Origin: Kriegella aquimaris
GTDB taxonomy: Bacteria > Bacteroidota > Bacteroidia > Flavobacteriales > Flavobacteriaceae
Reading direction: 5' to 3'
NCBI RefSeq assembly: GCF_900103215.1
Contig: NZ_FNGV01000003.1
Span: 1 to 64,000 of the forward strand
DNA: 64,000 nucleotides
The number at the start of each line of letters is the position of its first letter. Positions within the stretch are counted from its first letter, which is position 1. Below the pieces are notes generated by a model that worked only from the letters and a program-made list of their open reading frames with translations, did not search any database and was not told the DNA's origin. Position numbers and translations under genes: made by a program. Below are positions 18,011 to 27,314 of this stretch, one piece after another.

Positions 18011-19057
18011 ATGGCCTTAACGTATTTAAAAAAACATTTCCAAATTTTTGTCTTTCTTCTGCTACCGCTAATCGTTAGTGCGCAAAATACACCGGAGCAT
18101 GATGCCATTTTATCTGTAGAACGTATTTGGGACAGGGCGGCACATAACGCGTTTACCTCTTTGATCGATTTCAACGGCACCTTATACTCCGCTTTCAGGG
18201 AAAGTGATGGGCATGTATCCGACATTAATGGAAGTATTCGAGTAATCGCCTCTGAAGATGGTCAAAATTGGCATTCAGTGGCTCACCTTTTTGAACAAGG
18301 AATTGATTATAGGGATCCCCAATTATCGGTAACCCCAGACAATAGAATCATGCTTAATATTGGGGGATCTGTTTATACCGGTGGTAAATTAACATCAATG
18401 TCACCAAAGGTCAGTTTTAGCAATAACGAAGGAAAATCATTCTCCAAGGCCCAAAACATTATTTTGGACCCCGTTATAAAAACGGGAACGGACTGGCTCT
18501 GGAAAGCCACCTGGCACAAGGGCAAAGTATATGCGGGAGTTTACCAACCCAAAAAAGAAAAATCGGTACAATTGATGGTCAGTAATGATGGCATCAACTA
18601 TAAATTCATCACCACTTTCGATGTCATTGAAGGAAATGAAACTACACTTAGGTTCAATAAAAATGGTGAAATGATAGCTGTTGTTCGACGCGGTGGCCGT
18701 AATAACGGAGCCATCGGAGTAAGTGCCCCTCCTTATAAAAAATGGGAATGGAATGCCTTGGAAACACGCCTCGGGGGTCCTGACTTGATTATACTCGACA
18801 ATGATACCATGCTTTGTGCGACGCGGGAATATTTACCTTCAAAAGAGCAAACCATAATCTCAAGAGTAGAATTAAACGGCAAAACAACAAAACTGCTTAC
18901 GCTACCCAGCGCTGGAGATTGTAGCTATCCAGGATTCGTGATGCAAGATGGCACCTTATTAATGTCTTATTATTCATCACACGAAGAAAAGACAGCTATT
19001 TATCTCGCAAAAATGGCCTATTTACCGGCTATTTTCGAAAGCACAAAAAAACCTTGA
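18011..19057 (+). CDS. Secreted sialidase-fold protein
   Basis: The 348-residue protein has a signal peptide (MALTYLKKHFQIFVFLLLPL, cleavage after SAQ) and reads as a six-bladed sialidase-like propeller. Asp-box-like turns are visible as ASEDGQNWHS, SNNEGKSFS and VSNDGINYKF, and an arginine-rich segment MIAVVRRGGRNNGA lies near residue 220. The arginine triad and Tyr/Glu nucleophile pair of true sialidases could not be confirmed by eye, so it may be an exo-acting glycosidase of another specificity or a binding protein. It is last in the esterase-epimerase unit, 16 bp after the epimerase stop. Confidence 0.72.
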   Translation: MALTYLKKHFQIFVFLLLPLIVSAQNTPEHDAILSVERIWDRAAHNAFTSLIDFNGTLYSAFRESDGHVSDINGSIRVIASEDGQNWHSVAHLFEQGIDYRDPQLSVTPDNRIMLNIGGSVYTGGKLTSMSPKVSFSNNEGKSFSKAQNIILDPVIKTGTDWLWKATWHKGKVYAGVYQPKKEKSVQLMVSNDGINYKFITTFDVIEGNETTLRFNKNGEMIAVVRRGGRNNGAIGVSAPPYKKWEWNALETRLGGPDLIILDNDTMLCATREYLPSKEQTIISRVELNGKTTKLLTLPSAGDCSYPGFVMQDGTLLMSYYSSHEEKTAIYLAKMAYLPAIFESTKKP

Positions 19058-19127
19058 TAATAATAAGCACAGTTGAATTCGACCATGTCTCGGCTTGTAA
19101 CCAGTCGTTTATTATTTATGCATAGCT

Positions 19128-20069
19128 TCAATGGCTTTTTATAAATTCAAGAACTATTTTATTAAACCCTTCTGGATTTTGATGTTGTAAACCATGAGAG
19201 GCATTTGGAAGCTCTTTAAGTTCGCTATTTTGAATGCATTTATGAAGTTCATCACTGGTAAGTCTCAAACTTTTGGGCGAGTGCTCCCCTTTTATCAGTA
19301 GGGTTGAAATCTTCAATCCCTCAAAATCTTGGCACATTAGAGACTCAAAGAGATCGGCGCCTGACGCAATCGCCTTGATTTCGGTCGTATTTGCTAGCCA
19401 CATTGCTCTTTCATTTTGAGGTGATTTGTCAAAATATAGGCTGTCTCCCATCACCCCGCCAATAAATAATGCTACTGCCGCTTCCTCATTGTTTTCTCCA
19501 AATGCCTTTGCTGCGGGAATGACAACCTTATTCGCAAATTCTTCGTCCAATCCGGCCGCTTCCGGTAAGTTTTCTAACATGGAACTTACTGGGGGTTCGA
19601 GAAGAATCAGGCTTTTTACCAAATCAGGATTTTCTAGCGTTGCAACCAAAGAAGTAGACCCCCCGTACGAATGCCCTACAAGATGGACCGGCCCCAAATT
19701 CAATTTTTGTAAAATGTTTTGGAGGTCCTTCGCATGTGCTTTTACTGAATAATCATTTGAATCGCTTGTAGTTTGGTCATTCGGATAAGCATATCTACGG
19801 CTCAAGGCAATTACCCGATACTTTTCCGAGAACGCATCCATTTGGTTCTCCCACACTCTATAGTCGCTTATCGCGCCATGAACGAAGACTACAGGTTCTC
19901 CTTTACCGATATCGATGTAGCTGATTTTGTATCCATCAAGCTCCAAAGTTTTTAATTCTCTTTCAGATTTTTTGAGCGTGTTTACAGCTTCGGTATTTTG
20001 CTTGTTCTTACAACTAAAATTAGTGACAAGCAGGAAAATTAAGGAGGTAAAAAATATACTATTTTTCAT
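19128..20069 (-). CDS. Alpha/beta hydrolase lipoprotein
   Basis: The 313-residue protein has a lipoprotein signal (FLLVTNFSC, Cys20) followed by a classical alpha/beta-hydrolase domain. VVFVHGAISDYRVW (60-73) carries the oxyanion HG, GHSYGGS (132-138) carries nucleophile Ser134, and NASHGLQHQNPEGF near the C-terminus carries the histidine. It would be an envelope-anchored esterase or lipase-like enzyme of unknown substrate. It follows the next hydrolase gene by 63 bp on the same strand and faces the sialidase-like gene convergently. Confidence 0.83.
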   Translation of the reverse strand: MKNSIFFTSLIFLLVTNFSCKNKQNTEAVNTLKKSERELKTLELDGYKISYIDIGKGEPVVFVHGAISDYRVWENQMDAFSEKYRVIALSRRYAYPNDQTTSDSNDYSVKAHAKDLQNILQKLNLGPVHLVGHSYGGSTSLVATLENPDLVKSLILLEPPVSSMLENLPEAAGLDEEFANKVVIPAAKAFGENNEEAAVALFIGGVMGDSLYFDKSPQNERAMWLANTTEIKAIASGADLFESLMCQDFEGLKISTLLIKGEHSPKSLRLTSDELHKCIQNSELKELPNASHGLQHQNPEGFNKIVLEFIKSH

Positions 20070-20132
20070 TTCGCTGGTTTTTATTTACTACTATTAATTG
20101 GTTTTAAGATTGCTTAGATAGCTCCAGTGCAA

Positions 20133-20966
20133 TTAATCTCTCTTATCCCACTTTCCTGTTAAAAATTCAAGTGACACCCTTAAAAACTCAGGCTGAAAAT
20201 CGGGCTCTAAATGCGGCAAATGTCCGCCGTTAGGAACGATCCAAAGCCGACTGTTGGGAATGCCTCGGTGCATTTCCAAAGCATGTTGTATCGGAATGAC
20301 AAAATCATTATCTCCCAAGACAACCAACCACTTGGCCGTTATGGTATTTAACTTATCCGGAGTAAAAGAAGGTTCTCCTTCGGAAAGTTTTCGCATTTCC
20401 CAGAACGTCTTTACCAAATATTCCTGTTTTTCAGGATTTTGACCCCAGTTTATCGCCCACTCCCTAAACTGGTCCTTTCCTAATTTCGCAATCGCTTCCC
20501 TATTTTGTTTACTATAGTAGAGGTGACCCCCGACAGTAATCAACGATGTAAACCTATCGGGTTGCATTACGTTAAGATAAAGTACTGTGGAGCCCCCACT
20601 ACTCGCTCCAATTGCGTTTACTTTATCTAATTTTAATGAGTCCAACAATGCAAAAATCATCTTTGCATACTCCCCGTGTCTAAAAGCTGAATCATCTTTA
20701 TTATAAATATCAGAACGTCCATGTCCCATCATATCTACGGCAATGGTCCTAAACTGTTTGGAAAACGTTTCGATATAGGGTTCCCAGCAGTCTGCCGTAT
20801 TGAAAAAATTGTGCAGCAACAGCAGGGGTTCCCCGGTACCGGTATCCTCATAATAAATTTTGGTGTCGTTATAGTCAAAGAACTTGCCGTTAGGATTCAC
20901 TTTTACTTGCCCATATGTGGTAAAGCAGGCGATGAAAACCAAGATTGAAATTGCAAATTGTCTCAT
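20133..20966 (-). CDS. Secreted alpha/beta hydrolase
   Basis: The 277-residue protein begins with a signal peptide ending TTYGQ (residue 20). The alpha/beta-hydrolase features are LLLLHNFFNTADCWEP (48-63), DMMGHGRSD (78-86), the nucleophile motif GASSGG (Ser122), GDNDFVIP for the acid and GGHLPHLEP for the histidine. The oxyanion segment has HN rather than HG. It is followed by a second hydrolase of the same superfamily but low similarity, so the two form a small esterase pair. Substrate unknown; haloperoxidase/epoxide-hydrolase-like naming would be a guess. Confidence 0.83.
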   Translation of the reverse strand: MRQFAISILVFIACFTTYGQVKVNPNGKFFDYNDTKIYYEDTGTGEPLLLLHNFFNTADCWEPYIETFSKQFRTIAVDMMGHGRSDIYNKDDSAFRHGEYAKMIFALLDSLKLDKVNAIGASSGGSTVLYLNVMQPDRFTSLITVGGHLYYSKQNREAIAKLGKDQFREWAINWGQNPEKQEYLVKTFWEMRKLSEGEPSFTPDKLNTITAKWLVVLGDNDFVIPIQHALEMHRGIPNSRLWIVPNGGHLPHLEPDFQPEFLRVSLEFLTGKWDKRD

Positions 20967-21161
20967 ATTTTTATTTTTGATGTTGTGACTGCATTGGCAC
21001 TAACTCCTGAAAACCTTCAAATGACAATAACGAAATTGAAGGGAATGTTCCAAATTTTCCATATTATAAAAATAAAAGGATATAGAAACTCAAGATGTAA
21101 GTTTTGTTCCAAAAGCTGAAACAAATTAGACAACTAGCGATTTTAAAAGTAAATTTTGGAG

Positions 21162-22238
21162 TTAGTCAAATTTAGACTTGGCAATCAAAGTGGGAAGTAT
21201 ATCAAATCTGTTTCGAAATACCCTTGTAAAATAGGTGGGACTATTAAAACCCGAATCATACGCAACTTCTGAAACCGTCTTATCACCAGTTTTTAGGACT
21301 CTAGTCGCATGTACCAAACGTAATTCAGATAGTAATTTAGTAGGCGGCACTCCAAATAAAGAGGAAATTTTTCTATAGGCTTGGGACTTGCTAAGACCTA
21401 GTTGTCTGTTAAGTGCATCACTGTTAAAAGCGGAATTATTAAGGTTTCTTAGGAGTATTTTATCTAATTTTTGGATTTCGATGTATGAGCTTTGGTCAAT
21501 AACAGTAATTCCAGTTGTATCTAATTTGGAAATATCTTTACTTCTGAAAGCAGCGAGTTTTGTTTCCAAATCCATACACATTCCCAGTGGGAAACCAAGT
21601 CTGGCCATGACCGCTACTTTCGTGTTGGTTTCTTCGAACAAATCTGTGCTATGCTCGTCAACTGGTCGCCCAGTGGCCAAAGCAATACTATATATCATTT
21701 TACCCTCTAAAGTCTCGAAGTATTTGGCTATCTCCGTGGAACAAACTACTGCATCAGAAGCATCAACAAAAGAAGCCATGAACTTTTCGCTAGGAACCTT
21801 GACAACATTTCCCCGATACTTCTTAATGGAATCTGAAATCTTCGTGGCCATCAATGCTTTGATTTCCGTTAATTCCATGAAATCTACCAACATAATTGTC
21901 CGAAAGCCGCTATCTATTTCTCCTGATAAGGTCAAAGCCAAATCCTGTTCGTTTTGATCACCCTCCCCCATATATGGAATAAATTCATTCTGATGCGATA
22001 CCTCGATGACGTTGCATGCCCCAATGCCATGAGCCTCTTTATGACTCTCGACACATGCCTCTTTATTAGGACTTTCCATTAAACAAAAGGCGGTCTTATG
22101 ATGAAGATTCAGATAGTACCTCTTGTATATCAAGCCATGTTTATTTTGAACTGCGACATCCTTCAAATGTGCTCGATACATATCTTCTTCTGTAAAAGCT
22201 TCCGAATCGATTTTGTGAAAGTCCATAAACAATGGCAT
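21162..22238 (-). CDS. AraC-type regulator with DUF4242 and degenerate cyclase domain
   Basis: Three parts are visible in 358 residues. Residues 1-80 resemble DUF4242 (MDFHKI at the start, then FCLMESPNKEACVESHKEAHG with Cys/His positions that could bind metal). Residues 110-215 align by eye with class III nucleotide cyclases (TIMLVDFMELTE like the first metal-Asp motif, VVKVPSEKFMASF where a cyclase has a GDG turn, then ALATGRPVDEHSTDLFEETN). The second metal Asp is lost, so it is probably a ligand sensor rather than an enzyme. Residues 265-350 form an AraC helix-turn-helix (LNRQLGLSKSQAYRKISSLFG, then VSEVAYDSGFNSPTYFTRVFR). It is a cytosolic transcription factor, the only one recognised in the window. 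Confidence 0.8.
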   Translation of the reverse strand: MPLFMDFHKIDSEAFTEEDMYRAHLKDVAVQNKHGLIYKRYYLNLHHKTAFCLMESPNKEACVESHKEAHGIGACNVIEVSHQNEFIPYMGEGDQNEQDLALTLSGEIDSGFRTIMLVDFMELTEIKALMATKISDSIKKYRGNVVKVPSEKFMASFVDASDAVVCSTEIAKYFETLEGKMIYSIALATGRPVDEHSTDLFEETNTKVAVMARLGFPLGMCMDLETKLAAFRSKDISKLDTTGITVIDQSSYIEIQKLDKILLRNLNNSAFNSDALNRQLGLSKSQAYRKISSLFGVPPTKLLSELRLVHATRVLKTGDKTVSEVAYDSGFNSPTYFTRVFRNRFDILPTLIAKSKFD

Positions 22239-22738
22239 ACGCTATTAATTTAAGAAAGATTCATTTTAGATTTAAATAATAGTAAACCGGTAACCACTAA
22301 TATACGACTTTTGTCAAAGTATTTTTATTGAAAAAAAATGAGATTTTGATACGCTGGGTAAAAACGTAGAGTACTAGAAATCTCCTAAATAATCTTACCG
22401 AAAAGACATCTTTGATTTGATATAAATTGAACCAAAGAAGAGTACTTTAAAACGGCCCGTTTTATTGATTGGTCAAATTGCAAAGAAAACATATTGCTTT
22501 CCAGTTCCAATTGTCGCCCCTGCTGAATTCATTTAAGTATTCCTTTTGGTAGTTTCATTAATACATCTTTTACGAAACTAGTAGTATGGATATCAGACGC
22601 TAAAAAACGCTTTACAAAAGTCAACTTTTGTAAAGCGTTTGAATTTATTGAAGTCTTTTCAGGGGGATTAACAGTATTCCTAAAACCATTTCCGAAAGGC
22701 ATATGCATTAAACCCTGATGTTGCCATTTTCAGCTTAC
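22239..22738. other. 500-bp intergenic region
   Basis: This region lies between the AraC gene start and the 3' end of the minus-strand phosphoesterase operon. It holds a strong hairpin terminator (22605-22640) and a 15-bp palindrome AAAACGGCCCGTTTT at 22449-22463 that could be an operator for the AraC gene or another hairpin. No reading frame of quality was found. Confidence 0.5.
22605..22640 (-). terminator. Strong hairpin terminator of 29135-22739 operon
   Basis: Two perfect 17-bp arms, AAACGCTTTACAAAAGT and ACTTTTGTAAAGCGTTT, are separated by 2 nt. On the minus strand the hairpin is followed by a run of T residues (plus-strand A run at 22602-22607). It lies about 100 bp after the last stop codon of the minus-strand operon. 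Confidence 0.75.
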
Positions 22739-23815
22739 TTATCTAGAGGCATCAAAGGTAAAAGTATCCCAACTTTTTCCTTCGGTATCGATCATTTCGA
22801 AAGTAACTTTTTCTCCCTTAACCTTTACGGAAACAACAAAGTACATCGCTTCATTAAATCGTACTTCTTCCCCTTTTGAAGAATGAAATAAGAATTCTTC
22901 ATCATTTTCTACCGTTCGACCATAATACGCATCTCCGGGGATAGCATCGCCCGCTCTTTTCAGCTGATAAATATTCGCTCCTGCCCCAGCAGATACAATA
23001 TAATTAACGCCATCACGAATGGTTCTATAATATAAGTGATCATGGCCAGAAAACACAGCAGTAACATTATATTTACTAAACAATTCGGTAACCGGGGTGC
23101 TCTTTCCCTCTACATCGGAATAGCTCTTGTTTCCGACGGTATAGTAAGGTCGGTGTTTGAAAACAAATATCAATTTTCCCTTAGCATCTTTTAACTCATT
23201 TTCCAACCAATCCATTCGCTCCTTGCTTTCGGTAGCCTTGATCCAATCCATTGCAATAAACTTGGCATTCCCATAAGTAAAGCTGTACAAAGGATCTTTT
23301 AGACCAAAGAAATCACCGAAATTATGTACTCCCGAAACGTAATTGTCTTCAGAGGGTTGATCTTTCGGCCCTGAAACCTCATGATTGCCCAAAGTCGGCC
23401 AGGTGGGATATTTTCTGAAAAACCAACCCGATTCTTCATCCAATTTTTTATAAAGTTCTTGTCCAATTCCACCAGCTCCCTTATTAACAAAATCAGCCGT
23501 AGTAATAGAGAATTGTGGATTCAGCATATCGGCCCTCTTTAGCACGTCATGCATATGTATACTACCTTTTGAATCGCCAAATACCAAGAAATGCATTGGC
23601 TTTTTTAATTTTACCGTGCCGTCACTTTTCTTTACTTCATATTGCTCTTTAAGTTTTTCCATACCAGGCCTCGGGTCATAGGGCGCTTTATTGGTAATAC
23701 TACTTATCGTTGTACTTTCAACAGCACTGACTGATTGGTCTTGGGTGATTTTTGTTGATTCGCACGAATTCAAGGCCGTTAAAACGACAAATGCAACAAC
23801 TAATTTAAATTTCAT
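22739..23815 (-). CDS. Metallophosphoesterase lipoprotein
   Basis: The 358-residue protein has a lipoprotein signal (VLTALNSC, Cys18) and a calcineurin-like phosphoesterase domain. Metal-binding motifs read FGDSKG, TTADFV, GNHEVS, FKHRPYY and GHDHLYY. The second motif has AD where GD is usual, and the first has Lys after GDS where many have His or Arg, but the metal-binding Asp, Asn and His residues are present. It would act on phosphate esters at the envelope. It is last in the minus-strand operon, 30 bp after another phosphoesterase, and a terminator follows. Confidence 0.85.
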   Translation of the reverse strand: MKFKLVVAFVVLTALNSCESTKITQDQSVSAVESTTISSITNKAPYDPRPGMEKLKEQYEVKKSDGTVKLKKPMHFLVFGDSKGSIHMHDVLKRADMLNPQFSITTADFVNKGAGGIGQELYKKLDEESGWFFRKYPTWPTLGNHEVSGPKDQPSEDNYVSGVHNFGDFFGLKDPLYSFTYGNAKFIAMDWIKATESKERMDWLENELKDAKGKLIFVFKHRPYYTVGNKSYSDVEGKSTPVTELFSKYNVTAVFSGHDHLYYRTIRDGVNYIVSAGAGANIYQLKRAGDAIPGDAYYGRTVENDEEFLFHSSKGEEVRFNEAMYFVVSVKVKGEKVTFEMIDTEGKSWDTFTFDASR

Positions 23816-23845
23816 TTGGATATAATTAATTGATTAAATACTGAT

Positions 23846-24811
23846 TTATACTGTTTCTTTATTGCCCAATTTTAGGCGTTCATTTTCCCATCCATGGTCG
23901 ATATATTCCCACGAAAAGTCATCACCTGCTACCCTGATTTTCATAAAGCCTTCTTTGGTATTGTGTCTTCGGCCTTTCCAGCCATTTCCTGCAATAGAAC
24001 CTCCGGTAAGAAATTGGAACCTGTCATTTACAAATCCATATTCTTTCCAATGGATATGCCCCTGCAATACCAATTTTAAATTGTAACCTTCCAACATCTT
24101 AAAAACTTCAAAGCCGTTGCTTACCGTGCGGCTTCCTTCACTCCCATTTAACTGGGCATAGGTGCACATCATGGGAATATGGGTAGTTATTACTATGGGT
24201 GTTGACTTATCGACCGTGTTAAGATCTTCCGCCAACCACTGTAATTGCTCTTTATGAAAAGCACCTTTGTAACGCTTGTTCTCCGTTACATCCAACGAAT
24301 TCAAAGTGATAAAATGCCATCCCTTATGGTCAAACGAATAGTAGGTATCCCCGAAATGTCTTTCCCACATGCCATATTTGTAATCGGGGTGGTTTTCATC
24401 TTCTGGACTTTCTTCGTAAATACCGAACAGATCATGGTTTCCGATACAATTATAAACCGGCATTTCAAACCCCTTGCACATATCTTTGTACAAGTTAAAC
24501 AACGATTCACTCTTTTCATAATTACCCCGCATAACATCATAAACAAGGTCGCCTCCAGTGATTACAAAATCGGGGTTCAGCTCATTCACTTTATTTATGG
24601 CCATTTGAAAACCTTTTGGGGCATTCATCTCTGGTTTGATATGAATGTCGGTTAAAAAAGCAAACTCAAAAGCATTTTCGTTTGATTCTTCTTCGGATTT
24701 TTTTGCGGTTTGCTGACAAGAAATCGGCAAAAAGGGAACCGAGGCTACAGCTAACCCCGAGCGAAGCAAGAACTTTCTCCGATCCAAACTTTTGTCTTTA
24801 GTTTTTTTCAT
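23846..24811 (-). CDS. Tat-exported metallophosphoesterase
   Basis: This 321-residue protein starts with a twin-arginine signal (DRRKFLLRSGL, residues 10-20, then ISCQQ, which could also be a lipobox). The phosphoesterase motifs are canonical: FLTDIHI, GGDLVYD, CIGNHD, THIPMM and QGHIHW. Tat export fits a metalloenzyme that acquires metal before export. The gene lies 3 bp after the GH67/GH20-like gene and 30 bp before the second phosphoesterase, so translation is probably coupled. The pairing with a glycoside hydrolase suggests phosphorylated sugars among the substrates. Confidence 0.87.
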   Translation of the reverse strand: MKKTKDKSLDRRKFLLRSGLAVASVPFLPISCQQTAKKSEEESNENAFEFAFLTDIHIKPEMNAPKGFQMAINKVNELNPDFVITGGDLVYDVMRGNYEKSESLFNLYKDMCKGFEMPVYNCIGNHDLFGIYEESPEDENHPDYKYGMWERHFGDTYYSFDHKGWHFITLNSLDVTENKRYKGAFHKEQLQWLAEDLNTVDKSTPIVITTHIPMMCTYAQLNGSEGSRTVSNGFEVFKMLEGYNLKLVLQGHIHWKEYGFVNDRFQFLTGGSIAGNGWKGRRHNTKEGFMKIRVAGDDFSWEYIDHGWENERLKLGNKETV

Positions 24812-24814
24812 AAT

Positions 24815-27271
24815 CTATTGTTCTTTTTGTGTGATATCGTCCCTTATAATCCAAATCTCCGATACCTGAGACCCTCGTTCCCCTTCCCCACAAGTCCATT
24901 CTAATTTAAGATCACCATCTTTAATGGCATCTTCTGGAATTTTGAATTCATAAATAGGCTGAACTCCTGTCTTTATAAAATCATGTACTAGAATATCATC
25001 GGCGGTCATTTTAATTCGCGAACGGAAACGCCCGGTATATGCCACACGAATCTTGTAAGAACTTTTTGGATCTAAATTATTATAAACGATTTCGAGTGGT
25101 TGGTCATAAAGTGTTGTCACTTGATTCATCCACGCAAGTGGGGTAGATTGCCCCTCAAAACCCTTCGCCGTTACTTCATGAACCCACTCCTCCCCTTTCA
25201 GACCGACACCAAAACCAGTACGGGGCGATACTAAGTCTCCCGGGTCTAGTTCCCGCGAAACATGGGAAACTACCCGTTCCCAACTCCTAAGGGAACCAAA
25301 ATTGTCATAAAATCCACCAGGTCCTGGGTTGTTCCGCTCCAGCATTTTATCAATTTCTTCAAGGCGAACCTCTTCATTTTCTCTTTTTTCAATGCTGCCC
25401 AGTTGATCCAGGAGCCACATGGCATCATTTAACGGCACGTCAATATTATCTATAAAATTACCGCGCCCTGCCGCCGCAAAATGCTTCTCAATTGTTAATT
25501 GAGCCCCAATACTATTGAACAAGGCATCGGCCAGTTCGAGACAGCGTTCTTTCCATTGCACCATGACCGGTACTTCCCAGGCATTGGATAATGTTTCCCT
25601 TGCTTTTTTAATGGCAATTTTCGAACCTTCTTTTGATGCCAATATCAGCTGCTGACGGGCCATCTGCTCCAATTCGGTTTCATAGATCAATCTACGATAT
25701 TGATACGCATCGAAATAAGCCCTAATCAATCCCATCTGAAAACGAAAATTCAACAAAACTTCGGGGGTAGCTTTCTTTTCCAACTCTTGCCACTGTTGTA
25801 ATGTACGAACCACACTTTCATTAGTGAGCAAGGGCCCTTCCAAATTTTTCTCTAAAGCAATTAACCCTTGGGCTACCCCTTCGGTATATTCGTTGCCTAC
25901 AAAAAAGCGGGCATAATCTCGAAGCGCATCAATTACTGGCGAATTGGGGTCCCAATCTTGGGCGGTCCATATCATTTTGTTGACATCGTCGTTGGTACCT
26001 TCCGAATAGCTTATACTTCCTTGGGCATAATCGTCAATGGCATTATGTATCATCTTTTCATCGGTCGGGCGCGGATTTATACACTCGCGTCCCAAAGTTA
26101 TAGCATAGGCCAGATCCCATTTCGGAATTGGATATTGGCTGCTTAAACTATGTGTTATATCAGGATATCTTCTAATTGGGATTCCGGTATTAATTCGCTT
26201 TCTAATTTCTTGAATAGGAGTTTTGATCCAGGGGCCGAAAACAATACCCCCAAACCAAGAATATTCTTTATTGACATGGCCATAAAAAGCATCGAACCAT
26301 GCCTTGGTCGGCCTAAAAGCCTGTGGGGAAACCCAGATTTTCGCATTTGGATGGTATTTATTGAGAACTTCAGCCTCCTGCGCAAGCCAATTAAATAAGA
26401 CATCCGGTTCTAAATCCCCAGGATCACCACCTGGAACGAAAAGGGCATCTAAACGGGGTAATGCCTTAAAAATCTTGTGACGCTCTTCAATTTCAAGCTT
26501 TACGGAATCAGAATTCTCATAATCTTTCCCCAAATTGGGATACCACATCCAAACATCCATACCATAGCTGTCACAAATTTTGGACTGCTCTTCAATCATT
26601 TCAATCACTGGAACCTGCATATGAACACTAGTGAAATCATCATCGGTTCGGGGAGGCATAATCTCTATACTATTGGCCCCAAAAATGGCAAGGTCTCGAA
26701 TATAGCTGTCGAATTGACTAGCGGACCATGCATCGTAAGAATTGGTCTTGGGCCGATACCCCAATTGGTGCCCTCTAATCGGGTATTTGGGTGACGAGGA
26801 AATCTGAATATCCACTGGTACTAAAATCTCACCAGCACCCATTTCCATTTTACGCAACAAGTTTCCGATGCCATAAAGTACTCCCCTTGGATCATTTCCA
26901 ACAACCAAAACCGTTTTTGACTTCGGTAATACAGCAATTTTATATCCCTCCACCTGTGTTGCGGGCAATGTTTCTAAAACTTCCTGATATTCTTGGGGGA
27001 ATTTATCCAATTGTCCTTTTAAACCAATGACTATCGTGGGTTGAGACTCCGTTGGCCACTTCCTTTGTACCCGAAGTTGAATATGCGTTCTTTTAACAAC
27101 TTCCTCATGAAGCACCGATATCGATTTCAAAACAAGGGGGTTCTTTTTCTCAAAACAGACAATCTTTGATGTGCTCATATCCATTGTCTGAGAATTCATG
27201 GTATTTGGCATCATACCTCCCACCAAAATGCAGAACAGTATCAGACTAAAAAGGTTGGTTCTCTCACTCAT
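24815..27271 (-). CDS. Secreted GH67/GH20-superfamily-like glycoside hydrolase
   Basis: The 818-residue protein has a signal peptide (about 1-28), an N-terminal domain with VVGNDPRGVLYGIGNLLR (123-140) typical of the domain that precedes the barrel in GH67 and GH20-type enzymes, and then a probable TIM barrel. Conserved with its paralogue at 40929-43259 are RGHQLGYR (166-173), FVPGGDPGD (278-286), RYPDITH (368-374), GRE..NPRP (394-402) and SYSEGTNDDVNK (421-432). The acids in GGDPGD are plausible catalytic or substrate-binding residues. A helical domain and a C-terminal beta domain follow. Overlap with neighbours is minimal (3-bp gap to the phosphoesterase). Exact CAZy family could not be assigned. 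Confidence 0.72.
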   Translation of the reverse strand: MSERTNLFSLILFCILVGGMMPNTMNSQTMDMSTSKIVCFEKKNPLVLKSISVLHEEVVKRTHIQLRVQRKWPTESQPTIVIGLKGQLDKFPQEYQEVLETLPATQVEGYKIAVLPKSKTVLVVGNDPRGVLYGIGNLLRKMEMGAGEILVPVDIQISSSPKYPIRGHQLGYRPKTNSYDAWSASQFDSYIRDLAIFGANSIEIMPPRTDDDFTSVHMQVPVIEMIEEQSKICDSYGMDVWMWYPNLGKDYENSDSVKLEIEERHKIFKALPRLDALFVPGGDPGDLEPDVLFNWLAQEAEVLNKYHPNAKIWVSPQAFRPTKAWFDAFYGHVNKEYSWFGGIVFGPWIKTPIQEIRKRINTGIPIRRYPDITHSLSSQYPIPKWDLAYAITLGRECINPRPTDEKMIHNAIDDYAQGSISYSEGTNDDVNKMIWTAQDWDPNSPVIDALRDYARFFVGNEYTEGVAQGLIALEKNLEGPLLTNESVVRTLQQWQELEKKATPEVLLNFRFQMGLIRAYFDAYQYRRLIYETELEQMARQQLILASKEGSKIAIKKARETLSNAWEVPVMVQWKERCLELADALFNSIGAQLTIEKHFAAAGRGNFIDNIDVPLNDAMWLLDQLGSIEKRENEEVRLEEIDKMLERNNPGPGGFYDNFGSLRSWERVVSHVSRELDPGDLVSPRTGFGVGLKGEEWVHEVTAKGFEGQSTPLAWMNQVTTLYDQPLEIVYNNLDPKSSYKIRVAYTGRFRSRIKMTADDILVHDFIKTGVQPIYEFKIPEDAIKDGDLKLEWTCGEGERGSQVSEIWIIRDDITQKEQ

Positions 27272-27314
27272 AAATGAAAAAAAATATTTTCGTCAAACAT
27301 CTTGTAATGGTTGT

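Noticed and set aside
18011-19057. Calling this a true exo-alpha-sialidase
   Set aside because: The fold and Asp-box-like turns are visible but the arginine triad and Tyr/Glu pair were not confirmed; kept as sialidase-like.
22449-22463. 15-bp palindrome as AraC operator
   Set aside because: A single AT-flanked palindrome without a second copy is not enough; noted inside the intergenic entry.
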